From Pirellulales bacterium (GTDB lineage Bacteria; Planctomycetota; Planctomycetia; Pirellulales; JAEUIK01), in NCBI GenBank assembly GCA_019694455.1, contig JAIBBY010000016.1:1-48000 (forward strand): a stretch of 48,000 nt of DNA, in the 5' to 3' direction. This document shows positions 1 through 7,999 of this stretch, piece by piece (positions within the stretch are counted from its first letter, which is position 1; each line of letters starts with the position of its first letter). The notes below the pieces were generated by a model. It saw nothing but the letters and a program-made list of their open reading frames with translations. It searched no databases and had not been told where the DNA came from. A program made the translations under genes and the position numbers.

Positions 1-116
1 TGGCAGTAGCGAGTTTGAGCGAACGAGCCACAGGCCACTCACGATAGCAAAGGGGGGGCGGCAGGAACAGGGCCGCGCGATGGACCTTGTTCGCCGATCG
101 GTGCTACGATTGGCGC

Positions 117-872
117 ATGGCAGAACCCGATCGAGAACCGATAGCGCCCGCCGCGCCGTCAGCGGGGAGCGCGCGGCGAAACATTGAGCTTGCGCAGGCA
201 CGGTTACGGCCGATGACGCGGCAGGCATGGCAGAATCTGAAGATTTGGATCCCGTTTCTGCTCAACCGGACCGATCGGGCGCGGCAAGTGATCTATCACG
301 CGCGGGAACAGCGCGAGGGTTTTGTGTGGCGGGTGCAATTGCCGGCGCAGTGCTGGCAATGCGGCGCCGAAGCAGAACTGCTGACGCGGGAGATCGAGGT
401 CGACCTGCGGAGCTTTGAGCAGGCGCTGGCGATCGTGGCAGGGGCGGCGGGATCGGCGCTGTTCTTTATGTTCTTGGCGTCGCTATTTGGCGGCAAGCTG
501 TTATGGGTTTTGGCGCTGGTCAGCGTGGGGGCCGGCGTCGCCCTGCTGCTGCTCAAGAGTTGGACAGAAACCGTGTGCGTGCAGATGAGCACCTGCCGCG
601 AACATGCCGAGCAGATGCGACTACCGGGGATGGTGCTCGACCAGAATGAGCTGCATCTGTTTCTGCCGAGCGATTCGCTGGCGGGGGCGGCGCGTGGCGA
701 ATTGCGCGCGACGCGGCTGGGTCGCGGCCGAGCCTTGCCCGGCGGGGGACGGGGAGTGGAATCAGACGTCGAGCCGCCGCCCGAGCATGTGAAGTACCGG
801 CAGGCATTTGGGGCGCCGCCGGCGCCGCTGCCCGAGTTGCCGCCGATTCGATTGGCGGATGACGAGGAGTGA
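117..872 (+). CDS. Zinc-ribbon-like integral membrane protein, unknown function
   Basis: A protein of 251 aa that I do not recognise as a named family. The N-terminal third is basic and soluble and contains a CWQCG pair near residue 82, which could be half of a metal site; a later Cys lies in the STCREH segment. Around residues 112-155 there are two closely spaced hydrophobic segments (rich in Ala, Gly, Phe, Leu) that should form a membrane hairpin. The C-terminal part is soluble, Arg-rich and then Pro-rich. I chose the ATG at 117 rather than the in-frame TTG at 87 because it gives a cleaner N-terminus; no convincing ribosome binding site is visible for either. No operon partner can be assigned because the upstream DNA is outside the window. 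Confidence 0.6.
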   Translation: MAEPDREPIAPAAPSAGSARRNIELAQARLRPMTRQAWQNLKIWIPFLLNRTDRARQVIYHAREQREGFVWRVQLPAQCWQCGAEAELLTREIEVDLRSFEQALAIVAGAAGSALFFMFLASLFGGKLLWVLALVSVGAGVALLLLKSWTETVCVQMSTCREHAEQMRLPGMVLDQNELHLFLPSDSLAGAARGELRATRLGRGRALPGGGRGVESDVEPPPEHVKYRQAFGAPPAPLPELPPIRLADDEE

Positions 873-886
873 GAGAGGGGAACGAA

Positions 887-1083
887 GTGATAGCGGAGCG
901 CCTCTCGATTTTGATCTTATTCGCGGCGGGGATGCTGCTGCTTTGCGGTTCGGGCTTGCCAGGCGGTATGGCTATCCCGTAAGTCCCGCGTTTGCAATCT
1001 CAACCGGCATAGGGGGCGTTGGGCTGATGTGCCTGGCGACGGTGATCGTGCGGAAGGTGGGATCGATCATGGCTATACGTTGA
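887..1083 (+). pseudogene. Possible frameshifted small two-helix membrane protein
   Basis: A GTG at 887, 15 bases after the previous stop and preceded by GAGAGGGG, opens a 31-codon frame with a strongly hydrophobic stretch and stops at the TAA at 980-982. A second frame runs through the same place and continues to 1083, and it encodes another hydrophobic stretch (AISTGIGGVGLMCLA) followed by a basic end. Joined, they would give a protein of about 65 aa with two membrane helices. This could be a frameshifted gene, a sequencing error, or chance. It is not a confident gene. Confidence 0.25.
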
Positions 1084-1119
1084 ATGCCGGATCAAGATAG
1101 CGGCCGCCGATTCATCCCA

Positions 1120-1148
1120 TTGACCGGCGGGGGCGGCAAATCTATTCT
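1120..1148 (+). promoter_or_regulatory. Probable sigma70-type promoter for rpmF
   Basis: TTGACC (1120-1125) and TATTCT (1143-1148) are separated by exactly 17 bases. Transcription would start near 1155, leaving a leader of roughly 75 bases before the rpmF ATG. The rest of 873-1228 holds only the possible small membrane ORF. Confidence 0.55.
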
Positions 1149-1228
1149 ACAAGGCTTGAATTCAGCTCACTTTAGCGTCCGCAGCGGTATTGGCCGCCTG
1201 TCGGGACGCCCGATTGCAGGATTTTGCC

Positions 1229-1408
1229 ATGGCCGTTCCCAAGCGACGACAATCGAACGCCCGCACCCGTAGCCGCCGGGCGCACGATTTCATCACGCCC
1301 AAGCAGCTTCAGATTTGCCCCAAATGCAGCACGAACAAGCCGAGCCACGTGGTTTGCCCGAACTGTGGGCATTACATGGGGCGGACGGTGGTTGAAGTCG
1401 AGGCCTAG
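1229..1408 (+). CDS. rpmF: 50S ribosomal protein L32
   Basis: This encodes ribosomal protein L32 of the large subunit, 59 aa, the usual size. The N-terminus MAVPKRR and the basic stretch after it are typical. Two CxxC pairs (CPKC and CPNC) form the zinc ribbon of the Cys4 version of L32. The ATG at 1229 is preceded by AGGA about 8 bases upstream; earlier in-frame starts would add an unrelated tail. In many bacteria rpmF is followed by plsX and fabH; here fabH follows after about 320 bases and plsX is absent. Confidence 0.95.
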   Translation: MAVPKRRQSNARTRSRRAHDFITPKQLQICPKCSTNKPSHVVCPNCGHYMGRTVVEVEA

Positions 1409-1727
1409 CTGCCTGCGGAAGCTACTGGTCGTGGGCTTCTTCCAGCCTTCTTTCCCTCGGGCCGTGAGCGCGGCTCGCAAAATCTTGGCGATCGTCGCGA
1501 TTTTTACCATAGCTTGCTGCCATGTGCGCCGCCCGGTGAATACTCGCCTGGGCGGCTGAGCGACAGGCCAGCGGCGGTTGGCGACGGAGTTGACCAGCTT
1601 GCCAAGCTTCTCTCGCCGGGCGCGGGTGAGTTTGCTATGTTGCCGCCCCTGGTGGGGAATTGCGCGCGTCGCAACCCCTGGCGTGGATGGATCGCGGGCC
1701 TGTTGCTAGAGGGGAGTAAGGACAAGG
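1409..1727. other. Intergenic region rpmF-fabH
   Basis: No gene is seen in these roughly 320 bases. A perfect 7-bp inverted repeat (GCCGCCC at 1528-1534 with GGGCGGC at 1550-1556) could fold in RNA but has no T-tract, so it is not a convincing intrinsic terminator. The last bases carry GGGGAG and AAGGA, the ribosome binding site of fabH. Confidence 0.5.
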
Positions 1728-2825
1728 ATGTCTGTCTCATTGGATCGCAATCACGCCTGGCCCGAAAAACCATTGTTGCGTTTGGCCCAGCGGCCCGGCA
1801 TGGCGCCAAGTTCGCGCGGCTCGCTGGCCAACGATCCGCAGGTGCAGGTGCGGGCGGCGATCGCGGGGACTGGCAGCTACCTGCCGAGCCGGGTGCTGAC
1901 GAACGACGACCTGGCCAGCCAGGTGGAGACCACCGACGAGTGGATCTTGGACCGGACCGGCATCCGCGAGCGGCGGATCGCGGCGCCCGACGAATCGACT
2001 TCGACGATGGCGATTGAGGCGGGGCGCAAGGCTTGCGCCGATGCGGGCATCGACCCCAAAGACCTGGACCTGGTGATCGTGGCCACGCTTTCGCCCGACT
2101 ATTTGATACCGGCGACGGCGTGCATTGTACAAAACGCGCTGGGGGCGACGCGGGCGGGGGCGTTCGATCTGGAAGCGGCGTGCAGCGGATTTGTGTTTGC
2201 GTCGAACCTGGCGCAGAGCATGATCTTGAGCGGCATGTGTGAGAACATCCTGGTGATCGGCGCCGAGACGTTGTCGCGATTTGTGGACTACAGCGACCGC
2301 AGTTCTTGCATCCTGTTTGGCGACGGCGCCGGCGCGGCGGTATTCACGGCGCGCAACGACGGGAGCGGCATCCACTACACCAGCATGTACGCCGACGGAT
2401 CCCAGGCGGAATTGCTCTACATCCCGTGCGGCGGCAGCAAGCTGCCGCCCAACCACGACGCCATCGACCAGAAGCTGCACTTTGTGCGCGTGGCGGGGCG
2501 CCAGATCGCCAAATTCGCCACGACGATTTTGGTGGAACTGGTGAACGAGACCTTGGCGGGCTGCGGCTTGGAAAAAGACGATATCGCGCTGTACATTCCG
2601 CACCAGGTGAACGAGCGAATCATCGACTCGGCGCTCAAACGGCTGGCGCTGCCGCGCGAAAAGTGCTTTGTGAACATCGACCGTTACGGCAACACCTCGG
2701 CGGCCAGCGTGCCGATCGCCTTGGACGAGGCGCGACGCATGGGGCGGCTGAAGGAGGGAGACCTGACGATGATGTTGGGTTTTGGGGCGGGGCTGACCTG
2801 GGGTGCAACGGTCGTAAAAATGTGA
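1728..2825 (+). CDS. fabH: 3-oxoacyl-ACP synthase III (KAS III)
   Basis: FabH starts fatty-acid synthesis by condensing an acyl-CoA, usually acetyl-CoA, with malonyl-ACP in the cytoplasm. The Cys-His-Asn triad is visible: C152 in AACSGF, H292 in IPHQVNE and N322 in YGNTSA. The protein is 365 aa, about 40 longer than typical FabH because of an N-terminal extension before the conserved VRAAIAGTGSYLP. The ATG at 1728 has AAGGA 5 bases upstream; an internal ATG at 1797 would remove much of the extension. It heads fabH-fabD-fabG-acpP-fabF. The adjacent synthesis genes support FabH rather than OleA, a related thiolase-fold enzyme. Confidence 0.93.
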   Translation: MSVSLDRNHAWPEKPLLRLAQRPGMAPSSRGSLANDPQVQVRAAIAGTGSYLPSRVLTNDDLASQVETTDEWILDRTGIRERRIAAPDESTSTMAIEAGRKACADAGIDPKDLDLVIVATLSPDYLIPATACIVQNALGATRAGAFDLEAACSGFVFASNLAQSMILSGMCENILVIGAETLSRFVDYSDRSSCILFGDGAGAAVFTARNDGSGIHYTSMYADGSQAELLYIPCGGSKLPPNHDAIDQKLHFVRVAGRQIAKFATTILVELVNETLAGCGLEKDDIALYIPHQVNERIIDSALKRLALPREKCFVNIDRYGNTSAASVPIALDEARRMGRLKEGDLTMMLGFGAGLTWGATVVKM

Positions 2826-3024
2826 TAGAAAATCGGGCCTGTTGATACCAAGGCAGACAATGGGCCGTCGTCCGCCGCGCAAGGTCCGCGTAGCCGGGGC
2901 TTCCGTCGGTCGCCCCTCCCCCATTGGCTAGCCAGGACTCCAAATTGAGCGTGCCGCGGGTCCCAAGCGACTGGCGGCGCGCTTTCCTCACAGAGCAACT
3001 TCGTATTTGGCTTTCGAGGTCGGA

Positions 3025-3933
3025 TTGGGCAAGATCGCCTTTTTGTTTCCTGGTCAAGGCGCGCAAGCGGTCGGCATGGGCCGGCAACTTGCCGACAAGC
3101 TGCCAAGCGTGCGGCGACTGTACGAGCGCGCCAGCGAAACGCTGGGCTACGATCTGGCGCGGCTCTGCTTTGAAGGGCCCGCCGAGGAATTGGATTCGAC
3201 CGTCTACAGCCAACCGGCGCTATTCGTCACCAGCTTGGCGGCTGTCGAGTCGCTCAAGCAGCAGTCGCCCGACGTGCTGCTGTCTTGCGAGGGGGCGGCG
3301 GGGTTGAGCCTGGGCGAATACACGGCGCTGGTGTTCGCGGGCGCGATGGATTTTGAAGTCGGCTTGCGCCTGGTGCAGGAGCGAGGCGCGGCCATGCAAG
3401 AGGCCGCCGACGGCACACCCAGCGGCATGGTGAGCGTGCTGGGATTGGAGCGGGTGCAAGTGGAGGCGCTGTGCGACCAGGCGCGCGGCGGCGGCATCTT
3501 GGAGGTCGCCAATTTGCTCTGCCCGGGCAACATTGTGGTATCTGGCTCGAACGACGCGTGCGAGCGGGTAGCGGAGTCGGCCGAGGCGGCGGGCGCAATG
3601 AAGGCGGTGCCGCTGGCGGTGGCGGGGGCGTTTCACACCTCGATCATGCAGCCGGCCGTGGCGCGGCTGGAGGCGGCGCTGGCGAGCGCCGTAGTGCGGC
3701 GGCCGCAGATACCGGTGGTGTCGAACGTCGACGCGCGGCCGCACAACGAGCCAGACGATATTCGCGCGACGCTGGTGCGACAGGTGGTGAGCGCGGTGCG
3801 CTGGGAAGAATCGGTGCGCTACCTGCTCGACCAGGGATTTGACCAGTTTTATGAAGTGGGACCGGGGCGGGTGCTGCGGGGCCTACTGCGACGGATCGAC
3901 CGCAAGGCGACCTGCCAGAATGTGATGGAATAA
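3025..3933 (+). CDS. fabD: Malonyl-CoA:ACP transacylase
   Basis: FabD moves malonyl from CoA to the acyl carrier protein, supplying the extender for both condensing enzymes. The sequence shows the N-terminal FPGQGAQ motif, the nucleophile S95 in GLSLGEY and the catalytic H204 in AFHTS; both positions are within three residues of the E. coli enzyme. The C-terminal EVGPGRVL motif is also typical. No ATG start fits. I prefer TTG at 3025 because GAGG lies 5 bases upstream; an in-frame TTG at 3007 would add 6 residues and has no such site. The length of 302 aa is normal. The 200 bases after fabH contain no gene. Confidence 0.93.
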   Translation: MGKIAFLFPGQGAQAVGMGRQLADKLPSVRRLYERASETLGYDLARLCFEGPAEELDSTVYSQPALFVTSLAAVESLKQQSPDVLLSCEGAAGLSLGEYTALVFAGAMDFEVGLRLVQERGAAMQEAADGTPSGMVSVLGLERVQVEALCDQARGGGILEVANLLCPGNIVVSGSNDACERVAESAEAAGAMKAVPLAVAGAFHTSIMQPAVARLEAALASAVVRRPQIPVVSNVDARPHNEPDDIRATLVRQVVSAVRWEESVRYLLDQGFDQFYEVGPGRVLRGLLRRIDRKATCQNVME

Positions 3934-3965
3934 AGTCGACGCCGATCTTTTAGAGAAAGCAATTC

Positions 3966-4736
3966 ATGGCGGAAGGACCGCAGACCCATATCACGACCGA
4001 TCTACAGGACCAGGTGGCGATTGTCACCGGGGCCTCGCGCGGGCTGGGACGCTCGATCGCCGAGGCTTTGGCACGCTGCGGCGCCAAGGTGGCCTGCGTT
4101 GCGCGGAGTGAAGAAAAGCTGCGTGAGACGGTCGGCGCCATACAGGCCGCCGGAGGCGTGGCCGAGGCGCTGGTGGGCGACATCACCGACGGGGCGCGGG
4201 TCGACGAGTTGGTGGAAGGGGTGGCCACCAGGTGGGGCGGCTTGCACATCGTGGTCAACAACGCCGGCATCACGCACGACACGTTGATTCCGCGGATGGA
4301 AGACAACGAGTGGGACGAGGTGATCAACACCAATCTGCGCGGCACGTTTTTATATTGCCGGGCCGCCTCGCGATTGATGATGCGCTCGCGCTACGGACGG
4401 ATCATCAACATGTCGAGCGTGTCGGGGATTGTCGGAAATCCGGGGCAATCGAACTACTCGGCCTCGAAGGCGGGGATCATCGGATTGACCAAGTCGATGG
4501 CGCGCGAGTTGGCGGGACGCAAAGTGACGGTGAACGCCGTGGCGCCGGGGTTCATTGAAACCGAAATGACCGCCGCGCTGGGAGACCTGGTGCAGGACGA
4601 AGTGAAGAAGCGTATCCCGGCGAAGCGATTGGGGCAGGCCGACGAAGTGGCCGACCTGGTAGTCTTTCTGGCCAGCAAGGGCGCCAGCTACATCACCGGG
4701 CAGGTACTAGTGATCGACGGGGGAATGACGGGGTAG
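3966..4736 (+). CDS. fabG: 3-oxoacyl-ACP reductase
   Basis: FabG is the NADPH-dependent reductase of 3-oxoacyl-ACP, the first reduction of the elongation cycle. It is a classical short-chain dehydrogenase with the nucleotide motif TGASRGLG, the NNAG motif and the catalytic set S151, Y164 and K168 (YSASK). The protein is 256 aa, slightly longer than typical because of an N-terminal extension before the Rossmann strand. It starts 32 bases after fabD, consistent with cotranscription. The 3' end can form a weak GCTAC/GTAGC stem followed directly by seven Ts, a possible but unconvincing terminator. Position inside the fab cluster argues for FabG rather than another SDR. Confidence 0.93.
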   Translation: MAEGPQTHITTDLQDQVAIVTGASRGLGRSIAEALARCGAKVACVARSEEKLRETVGAIQAAGGVAEALVGDITDGARVDELVEGVATRWGGLHIVVNNAGITHDTLIPRMEDNEWDEVINTNLRGTFLYCRAASRLMMRSRYGRIINMSSVSGIVGNPGQSNYSASKAGIIGLTKSMARELAGRKVTVNAVAPGFIETEMTAALGDLVQDEVKKRIPAKRLGQADEVADLVVFLASKGASYITGQVLVIDGGMTG

Positions 4737-5036
4737 CTTTTTTTGTCTCGCCTGTTGGACGGGACGTGTGACCGGGGCCTACCCGGTCGGCGACCAAGAA
4801 GCTGCTGGCACGACAGTGGGAGAAAGGAAAAGGCGCTTGGCCAAAGCCGTGGATTGCTGTAAGCCTAAGTGCTATAGACACCTTAAGTACAAGCCGTTAT
4901 ATCTTAACCAGCCTAACCAGAACCACTAGCTGCCAGCGCAAGCGGCCGCGAGAATGAGTATTCGGTGAATGTCGGGCTGGGCGCAAGATTGCCATCGAAT
5001 TCCCGAAATTAAAGCTTGGCAGGAGGAACCTAAGAC
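4737..5036. other. Intergenic region fabG-acpP
   Basis: About 300 bases without a gene. A perfect 7-bp hairpin (GACCGGG 4770-4776 with CCCGGTC 4782-4788) is present but lacks a T-tract. The stretch 4850-4925 is noticeably AT-richer than its surroundings and contains TATAGA and TTATAT elements, which would suit a separate acpP promoter, but no -35 element with good spacing was found. AGGAGG at 5021-5026 is the acpP ribosome binding site. Confidence 0.5.
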
Positions 5037-5273
5037 GTGGCTTCCGTTAAAGAGCGTGTGACTGATATTGTCGCCGAACAATTGGGTGTGAGTAAGGACC
5101 AGATCACGCCCGAGACTTCGTTCGTGAATGATCTGGGCGCGGACAGCCTGGACACGGTCGAGCTGGTGATGGAACTGGAAGAAGAGTTCGACATCAACAT
5201 ACCGGACGACGCAGCGGAAAAGATTCAAACGGTGGGCCAGGCGATCGAATACATCGAGAAGCTCCAGCAGTAG
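5037..5273 (+). CDS. acpP: Acyl carrier protein
   Basis: The acyl carrier protein holds growing fatty-acyl chains on a phosphopantetheine arm. The attachment serine is S37 in the GADSLD motif, and the protein is 78 aa, acidic and helical, as expected. The start is GTG at 5037, with a strong AGGAGG 10 bases upstream. fabF begins only 9 bases after the stop, an arrangement found in many bacteria. The 300-base gap upstream suggests it may also be transcribed separately from fabH-fabD-fabG. Confidence 0.97.
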   Translation: MASVKERVTDIVAEQLGVSKDQITPETSFVNDLGADSLDTVELVMELEEEFDINIPDDAAEKIQTVGQAIEYIEKLQQ

Positions 5274-5282
5274 TAACCAGGA

Positions 5283-6521
5283 ATGAAACGGCGCGTCGTC
5301 GTAACCGGTCTCGGCGCCGTCACGTCGCTCAGCTCAAAAGTTCCCGATCTTTGGCAGCGGATTCTTGCCGGCGAAAGCGGCGTGCGCGAAGTACGCCATT
5401 TCGACACCACCGAGTTCAAAGTGAAGTTCGGTGGAGAGATCACGGATTGGTCGACGGACGGATATCTGCCCCCCAAGGAAGCGAAGCGGGTTGACCGCTT
5501 TACGCAGTTTGCGGTCGTTGCCGCGGGGGACGCCATCGCAGATGCGGGAATTGATTTCTCAAAGCTCGACACATTCCGCACCGGGGTCATCCTTGGTTCG
5601 GGCATTGGCGGGCTGCACGAGATCGAAACCCAGCACACTCGGCTATTGGAGAAGGGCCCCGACAAGGTGTCGCCCTTCACCATTCCGAAGCTGATGGTGA
5701 ACGCAGCCTGCGGGCAGGTGTCGATTCAGTGGGGATTGCGCGGCCCCAACGCCGCAGTGGCCACCGCGTGCGCCAGCGCGACCAACGCGATTGGCGAGGC
5801 GTTCAAGGCCATTCAATACGACGACGCCGACTGCATGATCACCGGCGGGACCGAAGCAGCGCTCACCCCTATGGGGATCAGCGGCTTTTCGCAGATGCGG
5901 GCGCTATCGACGCGCAACGACGAGCCGACGCGCGCCAGCCGACCGTTTGACGCCGACCGCGATGGATTCGTGCTCAGCGAAGGGGCCGGCGTGTTGGTGC
6001 TGGAAGAATTGGAGCACGCCAAAGCGCGCGGCGCAGCAATCTATGCCGAAGTGCTGGGCTATGGCGCCAGCGCGGACGGCAGCCATATCACTCAGCCCGA
6101 CGCGGATGGCATTGGCGCGGCCAAGGCGATGGAGGCGGCGCTGCGGGACGCCCGGCTGAACCCGGACCAAATGGTGTACATCAACGCGCATGGCACCAGC
6201 ACCCAATTGGGCGACGCGGCCGAGACGCGGGCGATCAAGACGGTGTTCAACGGGCATGCGGAGTCGATCAGCATATCGAGCACCAAGAGCCAGCTTGGCC
6301 ATTTGCTCGGCGCGAGCGGCGGGGTGGAGCTATTGCTGGCAGTGCTGGCGATGCGTCACAGCGTGATTCCGCCGACCATCAACTACGAAACGCCCGACCC
6401 CGAGTGCGATTTGGACTATACGCCCAACCAACCGCGCGAGCGCGCGGTGGAGATCGCCATGTCGAACAGCTTTGGTTTTGGCGGGCACAACGCGGCGGTG
6501 ATCGTGGGCAAGCTTCGCTAG
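5283..6521 (+). CDS. fabF: 3-oxoacyl-ACP synthase II (KAS II)
   Basis: FabF elongates acyl-ACP with malonyl-ACP. All catalytic positions are present: C163 in TACASA, H303 in NAHGTS, K335 in TKSQLG and H340 in GHLLGA; these are the same residue numbers as in E. coli FabF. The protein is 412 aa, normal length. It follows acpP closely. A second KAS-like protein at 8000-9322 shares its fold but has lost two of these residues, so this copy must do the standard elongation. Confidence 0.95.
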   Translation: MKRRVVVTGLGAVTSLSSKVPDLWQRILAGESGVREVRHFDTTEFKVKFGGEITDWSTDGYLPPKEAKRVDRFTQFAVVAAGDAIADAGIDFSKLDTFRTGVILGSGIGGLHEIETQHTRLLEKGPDKVSPFTIPKLMVNAACGQVSIQWGLRGPNAAVATACASATNAIGEAFKAIQYDDADCMITGGTEAALTPMGISGFSQMRALSTRNDEPTRASRPFDADRDGFVLSEGAGVLVLEELEHAKARGAAIYAEVLGYGASADGSHITQPDADGIGAAKAMEAALRDARLNPDQMVYINAHGTSTQLGDAAETRAIKTVFNGHAESISISSTKSQLGHLLGASGGVELLLAVLAMRHSVIPPTINYETPDPECDLDYTPNQPRERAVEIAMSNSFGFGGHNAAVIVGKLR

Positions 6522-6656
6522 CAGCAGCGATCTTGCCCCGTTTTCGCGGCGTTTCTATACTCCCTGCCCGCATCGATCCGCGGCGCCGCAGCGACGTTGA
6601 TTGCGTCGTGGCGAATGGGCCGTTTTTCAGGGCGCGCTTCAGCAGGGAGGCTGAAG

Positions 6657-7910
6657 ATGAATTGGCGACAGATTTTGATCGCGCTAGCCGTGTTGCTCAT
6701 TGGTGAAGGCAACGCCTGGGCGCAGCCGCCCGCAGCCGCGCCGCGCGTGGCGAGCGACACCGACGCTCGATGGCACTCGCCCGAACGATCGCCGCGCGTG
6801 GCGACGGGATCGGGAGTGAACCCGGCGGCGCAAGCGGCGCCGAACACGAATCTGGCGCCAATCGAAGCGCTGGCGCCGGTCAACACGCCGGCCGCCGCGC
6901 CGATCGCCAAGGTGAAGCATGGCGCCGAGAGTTTGCCGAACGAACGTGGCCAGGTGTGGCGCGAGTACGACATTAGCCCGTACACAGTGCGCGTGACGAC
7001 AACCAAGCGCCCCGAACAGGCGATCGTCGATTGGATCTTTCGGGAAACGGGATTTGAGGTGTGGCACTCCGATGTCGTCTCAGTGCTGGCGGCCGACAAC
7101 CGCACGCTGCGGGTGTATCACACGCCGGAGATGCAAGCGATCGTGGGAGACCTGGTCGATCGATTCGTGAACACGCAAGCGGAGACGTACGCGTTCAGCA
7201 TTCGCGTTGTCACGTTGGACAATCCGGGTTGGCGGTCGATGGCGCAGCGCTATTTGAAGGCTGTGCCGGTGCAGACGCCGGGGGTGCAGGCGTGGGTGTT
7301 GGCGAAAGAAGACGCGATGTTGCTGATGGCGGAACTGCGCAAGCGGAGCGACTTTCGCGAGCACAGTTCGCCGCACCTATTGGTGAACAACGGTCAGGCG
7401 ACGGTAATCAACGCCACGCGACCGCGCAGCTACGTGCGGAACATCTTTTTGCAACCGGAGGCGTTTCCGGGCTTTCGCGCCGAAATGGCCACCATCGACG
7501 AAGGGTTTGTGCTGGAGTTCAGCCCCCTGCTCTCTCGCGACGAGCGGACAATCGACGCGGCGATCAAATGCAATGTCGATCAGATTGAAAAGCTGATCTC
7601 GGTGCCGCTCGACGTGGCGACGCCGGTTTCGCAGCGGCAGCGTACGCAGATCGACGTGCCGCAAATATCTCAGTACCGATTGCACGAACGATTTCGCTGG
7701 CCGGCCGAACAGGTGATGTTGGTGGGCGTCGGCATGACGCCGACGCCGGTCCACACCGAGCCTGGGGTGATGCGGATGGCGCTGCCGTTCACTTCCGCGC
7801 CGCGGTCGGACCTGCTGATCATGCTGGAAGGCAAAGGGCGGCTGGGAGAGAACTCGGTGCTGCCAGGGGCCGCGTCGCGGCCGATGGACTCGTTTCGGGG
7901 CCGTTATTAG
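6657..7910 (+). CDS. Exported protein with secretin-like region, unknown function
   Basis: A 417-aa exported protein. The N-terminus has a short basic start, a hydrophobic stretch and a likely signal peptidase I site after NAWA, about residue 22; residues 25-85 are Pro/Ala-rich. The middle (about residues 110-165) resembles secretin N-type short domains: an IVDWIFRETG segment followed by a TLRVYHTPEMQ segment. The later part (about 215-340), with the LLVNNGQATVIN segment, is reminiscent of the C-terminal domain of type II/III secretion secretins. It is too short and isolated to be a complete secretin, and no other secretion gene is near. I chose the ATG at 6657, with AGGGAGG about 9 bases upstream, over an upstream in-frame start because it exposes the signal peptide. 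Confidence 0.6.
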   Translation: MNWRQILIALAVLLIGEGNAWAQPPAAAPRVASDTDARWHSPERSPRVATGSGVNPAAQAAPNTNLAPIEALAPVNTPAAAPIAKVKHGAESLPNERGQVWREYDISPYTVRVTTTKRPEQAIVDWIFRETGFEVWHSDVVSVLAADNRTLRVYHTPEMQAIVGDLVDRFVNTQAETYAFSIRVVTLDNPGWRSMAQRYLKAVPVQTPGVQAWVLAKEDAMLLMAELRKRSDFREHSSPHLLVNNGQATVINATRPRSYVRNIFLQPEAFPGFRAEMATIDEGFVLEFSPLLSRDERTIDAAIKCNVDQIEKLISVPLDVATPVSQRQRTQIDVPQISQYRLHERFRWPAEQVMLVGVGMTPTPVHTEPGVMRMALPFTSAPRSDLLIMLEGKGRLGENSVLPGAASRPMDSFRGRY

Positions 7911-7935
7911 GCGCTGTTCGGGCCCGTGGTTCACC

Positions 7936-7964
7936 TCGACCGACCTGCGGCGCCCCGATAAAAT
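7936..7964 (+). promoter_or_regulatory. Candidate promoter for the Cys-less KAS gene
   Basis: TCGACC (7936-7941) and TAAAAT (7959-7964) are 17 bases apart. Each matches four or five of six consensus positions. The predicted start would give a leader of about 30 bases before the ATG at 8000, suggesting this gene is transcribed separately from the exported-protein gene upstream. Confidence 0.4.
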
Positions 7965-7999
7965 ACGGACTTCACATCGACCCGCAAACCTTAGCTCGT

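Noticed and set aside
1728..2825. The KAS III gene as OleA for the oleC-oleD pair
   Set aside because: It sits in a full fatty-acid cluster with fabD, fabG, acpP and fabF, and is 25 kb from the ole-like genes.
1737..2924. A 395-aa open frame on the minus strand opposite fabH
   Set aside because: It lies wholly over fabH with Arg/His/Pro-rich composition, the signature of a GC-rich shadow frame.
4770..4788. Hairpin after fabG as an intrinsic terminator
   Set aside because: The 7-bp stem has no following T-tract.
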